From Bacteroidota bacterium (GTDB taxonomy: Bacteria; Bacteroidota; Bacteroidia; Bacteroidales; Rikenellaceae), in contig JAEZPN010000047.1 of NCBI GenBank assembly GCA_023413645.1, positions 1 through 18,596 on the forward strand: DNA of 18,596 nucleotides, in the 5' to 3' direction. This document shows positions 14,999 through 18,596 of this stretch, one piece after another (within the stretch, counting starts at the first letter, position 1; the number at the start of each line of letters is the position of its first letter). The notes beneath the pieces are model-generated. The model was not told where the DNA came from and ran no database searches. It saw only the letters and a program-made list of their open reading frames with translations. The position numbers and the translations under genes are program-made.

Positions 14999-15034
14999 GT
15001 TAGCGGCAGTAGATGTCTGCCTTATAGTCGAAAA

Positions 15035-17857
15035 TTAACGCTCGGGACGCATCACAACCAAAGTACGGTTACCATCCTCAAGCATCTTCTTAGCCATTGC
15101 CTGAACATCCTCAAGTGTGATGCTCTCAAGAATACCGAGGTACTCCTCCTTATAGTTGTAACCCTCCTCGTACCAGCGATCGATAGCTGACATCCAGCCG
15201 CTGTTGTTCTCGAGGACGTTAGCGTAGTTCTTCTGGAGGAACTCCTTAGACTTCGCGATATCGTCAGCGAGAGGACCGTTCTCAGCGATCTTAGCGATCT
15301 CAGCGTCGCAGATCTCGATAAGCTCGTCTGCAAGCTGCTCGTTAGTATCGAATACGATTACTGCGATGTACTGCTCAACGGGGTACTCGTTGATGCCACC
15401 CTGTACGTGAACACCATATGTACCACCCTTCTCCTCACGGATTGATACCATGTAGCGTGAGTCGAGAGCACGTGTGAGGAGGTCAAGAACGAGGCGGTTC
15501 TTAGCGTTATCCTCGATAGCACCTGTGAATGTGAGGTATACAGAGACCTTAGGCTGCTGCATAGCTACGCGGAAGTCGTTAGTAGTCTCACCTGTTGCAG
15601 TGCGTACGCCATCGTCAACAACTGCGTACTCTACCTTCTTAGAAGTTGGGAGTGAACCGATATACTTCTCAACGAGTGGCTTCAATGTGTTGAGGTCAAC
15701 ATTACCTGCGATTACGAAGCGGAAGTCGTCAGCGTAAGAGAAGAGCTGCTTGTGTACGCTTGCCAAAGTCTCGAGGCTGAGTGACTCGATCTGAGCTGCA
15801 GAAGTTGCCTGACGGCGAACGTGGTTCTGGTAGAGAGTCTCCTGGAATGCCTTACCCATGAGGTAACCGGGATCAGCCTCCATGTTGCGGAAGTAAGGAA
15901 CGTACATGTTCTTCAAGTTCTGGAGGTCAGTCTCATCGAAGCGAGGATCTGTGAAGTTGAGGTACATGAGCTGGAGGATAGTCTCCATATCCTTAGGTGA
16001 ACCACCAGCGTTTACGCCGTGCTCGTATGCGCTAACACCTACTGAAGCGTATGCGCTCTTACCAGAGAGCTGCTTTGTAAGCTCAGTAGCAGAGAACTTG
16101 CTGATACCAGAGTGCTGCATAACCATTGGGAGATAGTCACCGTGGAAGTACTCAGCGTCGTTCAACATAGACTTACCACCCTTAGCAGATGCAGAGATGA
16201 TAACCTCGTCAGCCTTCAATGTAGAGGGGCGAACAACAACCTTGATACCGTTCTTCAAAGTCCACTCAGTGTAGCCGAGTGACTCGTTAATAGCTGTAGC
16301 CTTAACCTTTGAACCCTTAAGCTTGAGTGCGGGGTTGAGAAGGGGCTCGATAACAGTGTTATCCTCGAAAGGTGCGATCTCAGAAGCCTCAACCTCAGCC
16401 TTGATAGCCAAGAGCTCAGCCTCAGTAGGAACTACTACGCCCTCCTTCTTGGGTGAGCGAGCGAGGATTACGAGGTTCTTGTTAGGTGTTGCCATCTGCA
16501 AGTAAGCCTCGTTGATCTGATCAACAGTGAGGCTGTTGATGAACATCTGGTCGAGCTGCCACTCAGTCTCAGCATCCATCATAGGAGTACCCTTAGCGTA
16601 GTTGTCGAGGTAGCGCTGTGCATACTCAGCGTTCTTCACGTCGTTACGGTTAGTGTAACCACGCTCTGCCCAGCGGAGAATCTCCTGCTTAGCACGCTCG
16701 AACTCACCAGCTGTGAAGCCGTAGCGACGCATACGCTCCATCTCTGTGTACATAGCGCGGAAAGCATCGTCGATGCGACCCTCGTGAGCTGTTGCTGAGA
16801 ACATTGTTGACTCCATTGTGGGGCAGATACCGATACCACCCTCAGACATACCACCGCCGAGGAATGGAGCATCAGCCTTCTGTGCAATCTCCTCGAAACG
16901 CTCGTTCATCATGATAGATGCGAATGTCTGGATGAGGTCGTATGAATAGCCGATGATAGTGTTGTTGTACTCCTTAGGAAGCGCCTCACGACGTGCGAAC
17001 ATCATAACGCTTGACTGAGTCATCTCAGGATCAGTGAAGATTGATACGATAGGCTCCTCAGTAGCGGGAACTGTGTGCATAACCTTCTGTGCAGCATCTG
17101 CGGGTGATGCGGGGATGTCTGCCATGAGAGCAACAATCTTTGACTCTACCTGGTCAACGTCGATATCACCAACGATTACCAATGCCTGATACTCAGGACG
17201 ATACCACTTCTTGTAGAAGTTAACCAATGCCTGCTGGTCGAAAGACTTCAAACCATCGAGGTAGCCGATGAGGTTACGCTTCTCGTAGAGTGAACCCTTG
17301 AAGAGGTTGCGAATCATGTCGTTCTGTGCGCGGAGGCCAGCGCCATCGCGTGTACGGAGCTCCTCCATGATAACACCACGCTCAGAGTCGATCTCCTCGG
17401 GCTGCAAAGCGATGAACTGTGACCAGTCGTGCAGAATAAGAAGAGCCAAGTCAACGTTCTCCTCAGTTACGGGAAGGTCCATCACCATGTACTGTGTGCA
17501 GTCCCATGAAGTGAAGGCGTTAAGGTTGTTACCAAACTGAACACCGATAGTCTCGAGCTTCTCGATAATCTGCTTGTCGGGAAGATTCTTAGTACCGTTG
17601 AAAGCCATGTGCTCGAGGAAGTGAGCAAGACCCTGCTGGTCGTCATCCTCCTGGATAGCACCTACATCGTGGTAGATGTAGAAGCTTGCCTGACCCTTAG
17701 GTTTCTCGTTGTGGCGAATGTAGTAGGTCATGCCGTTATCGAGCTTACCTACGCGTACCTCAGGATCGAGAGGCAACTGCATCTCAGCTGGATCCTGTGC
17801 ACAGATAGTCGTAACACCAATAAAGAGGGCTACGAGTGCAAAAAACATTTTTTTCAT
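15035..17857 (-). CDS. Exported M16 family zinc metalloprotease (PqqL-like)
   Basis: A 940-residue, pitrilysin/insulinase-type peptidase. The signal peptide MKKMFFALVALFIGVTTICA is probably cut before QDP, with no lipobox, placing it in the periplasm or outer-membrane space. The inverted zinc motif HxxEH is H79-F-L-E82-H83 (GLAHFLEHMAFNGT), and the third ligand is E159 (DSERGVIMEE), 76 residues on, as usual for M16. The N-terminal active domain is followed by an M16 C-terminal-like domain. A second half (from about 530, SLGYTEWTLKNGIKVVVRPS) lacks the zinc motif, as in two-part M16 enzymes. It likely degrades or processes peptides in the envelope. The ATG at 17857 is used; one at 17848 is possible. 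A leader of roughly 70-75 bases is implied by the -7 box at 17937. It ends directly against the palindromic array. Confidence 0.93.
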   Translation of the reverse strand: MKKMFFALVALFIGVTTICAQDPAEMQLPLDPEVRVGKLDNGMTYYIRHNEKPKGQASFYIYHDVGAIQEDDDQQGLAHFLEHMAFNGTKNLPDKQIIEKLETIGVQFGNNLNAFTSWDCTQYMVMDLPVTEENVDLALLILHDWSQFIALQPEEIDSERGVIMEELRTRDGAGLRAQNDMIRNLFKGSLYEKRNLIGYLDGLKSFDQQALVNFYKKWYRPEYQALVIVGDIDVDQVESKIVALMADIPASPADAAQKVMHTVPATEEPIVSIFTDPEMTQSSVMMFARREALPKEYNNTIIGYSYDLIQTFASIMMNERFEEIAQKADAPFLGGGMSEGGIGICPTMESTMFSATAHEGRIDDAFRAMYTEMERMRRYGFTAGEFERAKQEILRWAERGYTNRNDVKNAEYAQRYLDNYAKGTPMMDAETEWQLDQMFINSLTVDQINEAYLQMATPNKNLVILARSPKKEGVVVPTEAELLAIKAEVEASEIAPFEDNTVIEPLLNPALKLKGSKVKATAINESLGYTEWTLKNGIKVVVRPSTLKADEVIISASAKGGKSMLNDAEYFHGDYLPMVMQHSGISKFSATELTKQLSGKSAYASVGVSAYEHGVNAGGSPKDMETILQLMYLNFTDPRFDETDLQNLKNMYVPYFRNMEADPGYLMGKAFQETLYQNHVRRQATSAAQIESLSLETLASVHKQLFSYADDFRFVIAGNVDLNTLKPLVEKYIGSLPTSKKVEYAVVDDGVRTATGETTNDFRVAMQQPKVSVYLTFTGAIEDNAKNRLVLDLLTRALDSRYMVSIREEKGGTYGVHVQGGINEYPVEQYIAVIVFDTNEQLADELIEICDAEIAKIAENGPLADDIAKSKEFLQKNYANVLENNSGWMSAIDRWYEEGYNYKEEYLGILESITLEDVQAMAKKMLEDGNRTLVVMRPER

Positions 17858-17936
17858 AAAAAAATTATTAAGTTAAGTTTATAATTTTCCTGTTCTTCTC
17901 CACATAGCATCACCACTATATGGATAATAATCCACG

Positions 17937-17944
17937 CAAATATA
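17937..17944 (-). promoter_or_regulatory. -7 box (TATATTTG) of the M16 protease gene
   Basis: The minus strand reads TATATTTG, 79 bases upstream of the ATG. No clear TTTG -33 element is seen. The long leader contains a 7-bp stem (17896-17917 region: CATATAG with CTATGTG, one G-U), so regulation at the RNA level is possible but unproven. Confidence 0.55.
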
Positions 17945-18083
17945 CTATTTTTTGGCTAAATAGATACCTTATATATATAATTTTTTCTGATTGCGGTATA
18001 GGTTTTCCTCTATACGGGAGCTAAATTCACCCTTTTGCCCAATAAAATAACGCCTCGGACAGGGTAATTATTTTATAATTTCG

Positions 18084-18091
18084 TATATTTG
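18084..18091 (+). promoter_or_regulatory. -7 box (TATATTTG) of the acyl-ACP thioesterase gene
   Basis: TATATTTG on the plus strand ends 21 bases before the ATG at 18113, a normal distance. The -33 region is AT-rich without an exact TTTG. Between this box and the divergent one at 17937-17944 I see only AT-rich DNA with no gene. Confidence 0.62.
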
Positions 18092-18112
18092 CACTACTAA
18101 TAATTGTGAACT

Positions 18113-18596
18113 ATGGCAGAGATTACAACATACAAATATCGCATTGAGCCTCAGGATGTAGATTTTACACTACGTGCTTCAGTTAGCGCAATTGTCAACT
18201 ACATGCTCAACGTTGCGGGTCGCGACGCCCACAACAAGGGCTTCGGCGTGGAGGTCTTGCAGGATAACGCACTCACCTGGGTTTTACTACGCCTTGCGGT
18301 GGATATTGAGCAGCGCCCCGAGCAGTACACTGACATAGAGATTGACACATGGATTAGCGACTTCAACCGTCTATCCTCCACACGTAACTTCCGTATGCGC
18401 GTAGGTGACAAGGTTATAGCATCGGGCGTATCGCAGTGGTGCGTACTCAATATGGAGACTCGCCAGTCGGCAGATATGTCTATGATGAAGGAGGCGCACG
18501 ACAAATTTATCGTTAATGAGCCCTCACCACTTGCAGCCCCCGCGCGCCTACGCCCCATAGAGGCTACGGCATCTATATCACGCCCCGTGGTTTATA
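18113..18596 (+). CDS. Acyl-ACP thioesterase, 5' part (cut by window end)
   Basis: The first 161 codons of a gene that continues past the window. The frame is open from the ATG at 18113 (MAEITTYKYRIEPQDVDF) to the last base without a stop. The N-terminal hot-dog domain of the acyl-ACP thioesterase family is recognisable from the helix and strand NKGFGVEVLQDNALTWVLLR, the strand DIEIDTWISDFNRLSSTRNF, and GVSQWCVLNMETRQSADMS. The family releases free fatty acid from acyl-ACP in the cytoplasm. The second hot-dog domain, which carries the catalytic residues in known members, lies outside the window. It is divergent from the M16 gene, and a -7 box precedes it. Confidence 0.85.
   Translation, partial: MAEITTYKYRIEPQDVDFTLRASVSAIVNYMLNVAGRDAHNKGFGVEVLQDNALTWVLLRLAVDIEQRPEQYTDIEIDTWISDFNRLSSTRNFRMRVGDKVIASGVSQWCVLNMETRQSADMSMMKEAHDKFIVNEPSPLAAPARLRPIEATASISRPVVY

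Larger units (their letters stand above)
14406..15034. repeat. Tandem array of five palindromic units of about 125 bp
   Basis: This 629-base gap between convergent genes has no credible gene. It is built of five adjoining units, roughly 14406-14533, 14534-14652, 14653-14782, 14783-14905 and 14906-15034. The hairpin centres or matching core bases are spaced about 125, 124, 128 and 122 bases. Each intact unit is an imperfect palindrome: an outer arm, an inner hairpin with two GTAC tetramers at its tip, and a matching reverse-complement arm. In unit 3 the arms run from CCAATTTCTTGT to ACAAGAAAT and stay similar for about 35 bases. In unit 4 the arms are different in sequence (TCGCAT ... ATGCGA) but again match each other. 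Candidates are a REP/REPIN- or MITE-like family, a structured RNA, or a strong bidirectional terminator. No transposase is present in the window. Confidence 0.85.

Noticed and set aside
14406..15034. CRISPR array
   Set aside because: Units are about 125 bp and palindromic with diverged arms, there are no short identical repeats with unique spacers, and no cas genes are in the window.
14406..15034. Integron attC cassette array
   Set aside because: The hairpins lack recognisable RYYYAAC/GTTRRRY core sites, no integrase is present, and there are no cassette genes between the hairpins.

Overview
The window looks like a chromosomal segment of a gut-type Bacteroidales bacterium. The signs are many short N-terminal lipoprotein signals ending in Cys, lipoprotein families typical of the order (fimbrillin-like, DUF4493, PCMD, BACON), -7 boxes of the Bacteroidetes form TAnnTTTG, and almost no Shine-Dalgarno sequences. 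The genus cannot be fixed from sequence alone. An Alistipes/Rikenellaceae-like organism is a guess from general impression.

Layout. (1) 93-9769, minus strand: a seven-gene run of exported proteins. In transcription order these are a fimbrillin-like lipoprotein (7949-9769), a small DUF4493 lipoprotein (7102-7878), a DUF4493 lipoprotein with two Ig-like repeats (5448-7088), a DUF4493+PCMD lipoprotein (3382-5415), two paralogous outer-membrane beta-barrel proteins (2515-3327 and 1696-2502), and a second PCMD lipoprotein (93-1691). Most gaps are 4-70 bases. A -7 box lies before the first gene, a strong hairpin after the last, and a further hairpin sits between the lipoprotein block and the beta-barrel pair. 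I read this as one surface-exposed set, plausibly an adhesin or carbohydrate-binding coat; the function is inferred. (2) 9976-12690, minus strand: a MazG-like nucleotide pyrophosphohydrolase followed 3 bases later by a BACON lipoprotein with about five Fn3-like repeats. A hairpin terminator that pairs perfectly only in the minus-strand RNA closes this unit. (3) 12784-14405, plus strand: two housekeeping genes, the ribosome-assembly GTPase EngB and PRPP synthase Prs, each with its own promoter-like box. (4) 14406-15034: 629 bases without a credible gene between the convergent prs and M16 genes. (5) 15035-17857, minus strand: an M16 zinc protease with a signal peptide, then a divergent promoter region. 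(6) 18113-18596, plus strand: the start of an acyl-ACP thioesterase cut by the window end.

The most unusual object is the 14406-15034 gap. It is filled by five back-to-back units of about 122-128 bp. Four are nested imperfect palindromes with a hairpin whose tip is nearly constant (two GTAC tetramers round a 5-6 base loop, with an unpaired TA/AT step below). The lower stem and outer arms differ from unit to unit, yet in each unit the two arms still match each other. One unit, 14534-14652, is decayed but sits at the expected spacing. This looks like a tandem array of REP/MITE-like or structured-RNA palindromes maintained as palindromes.
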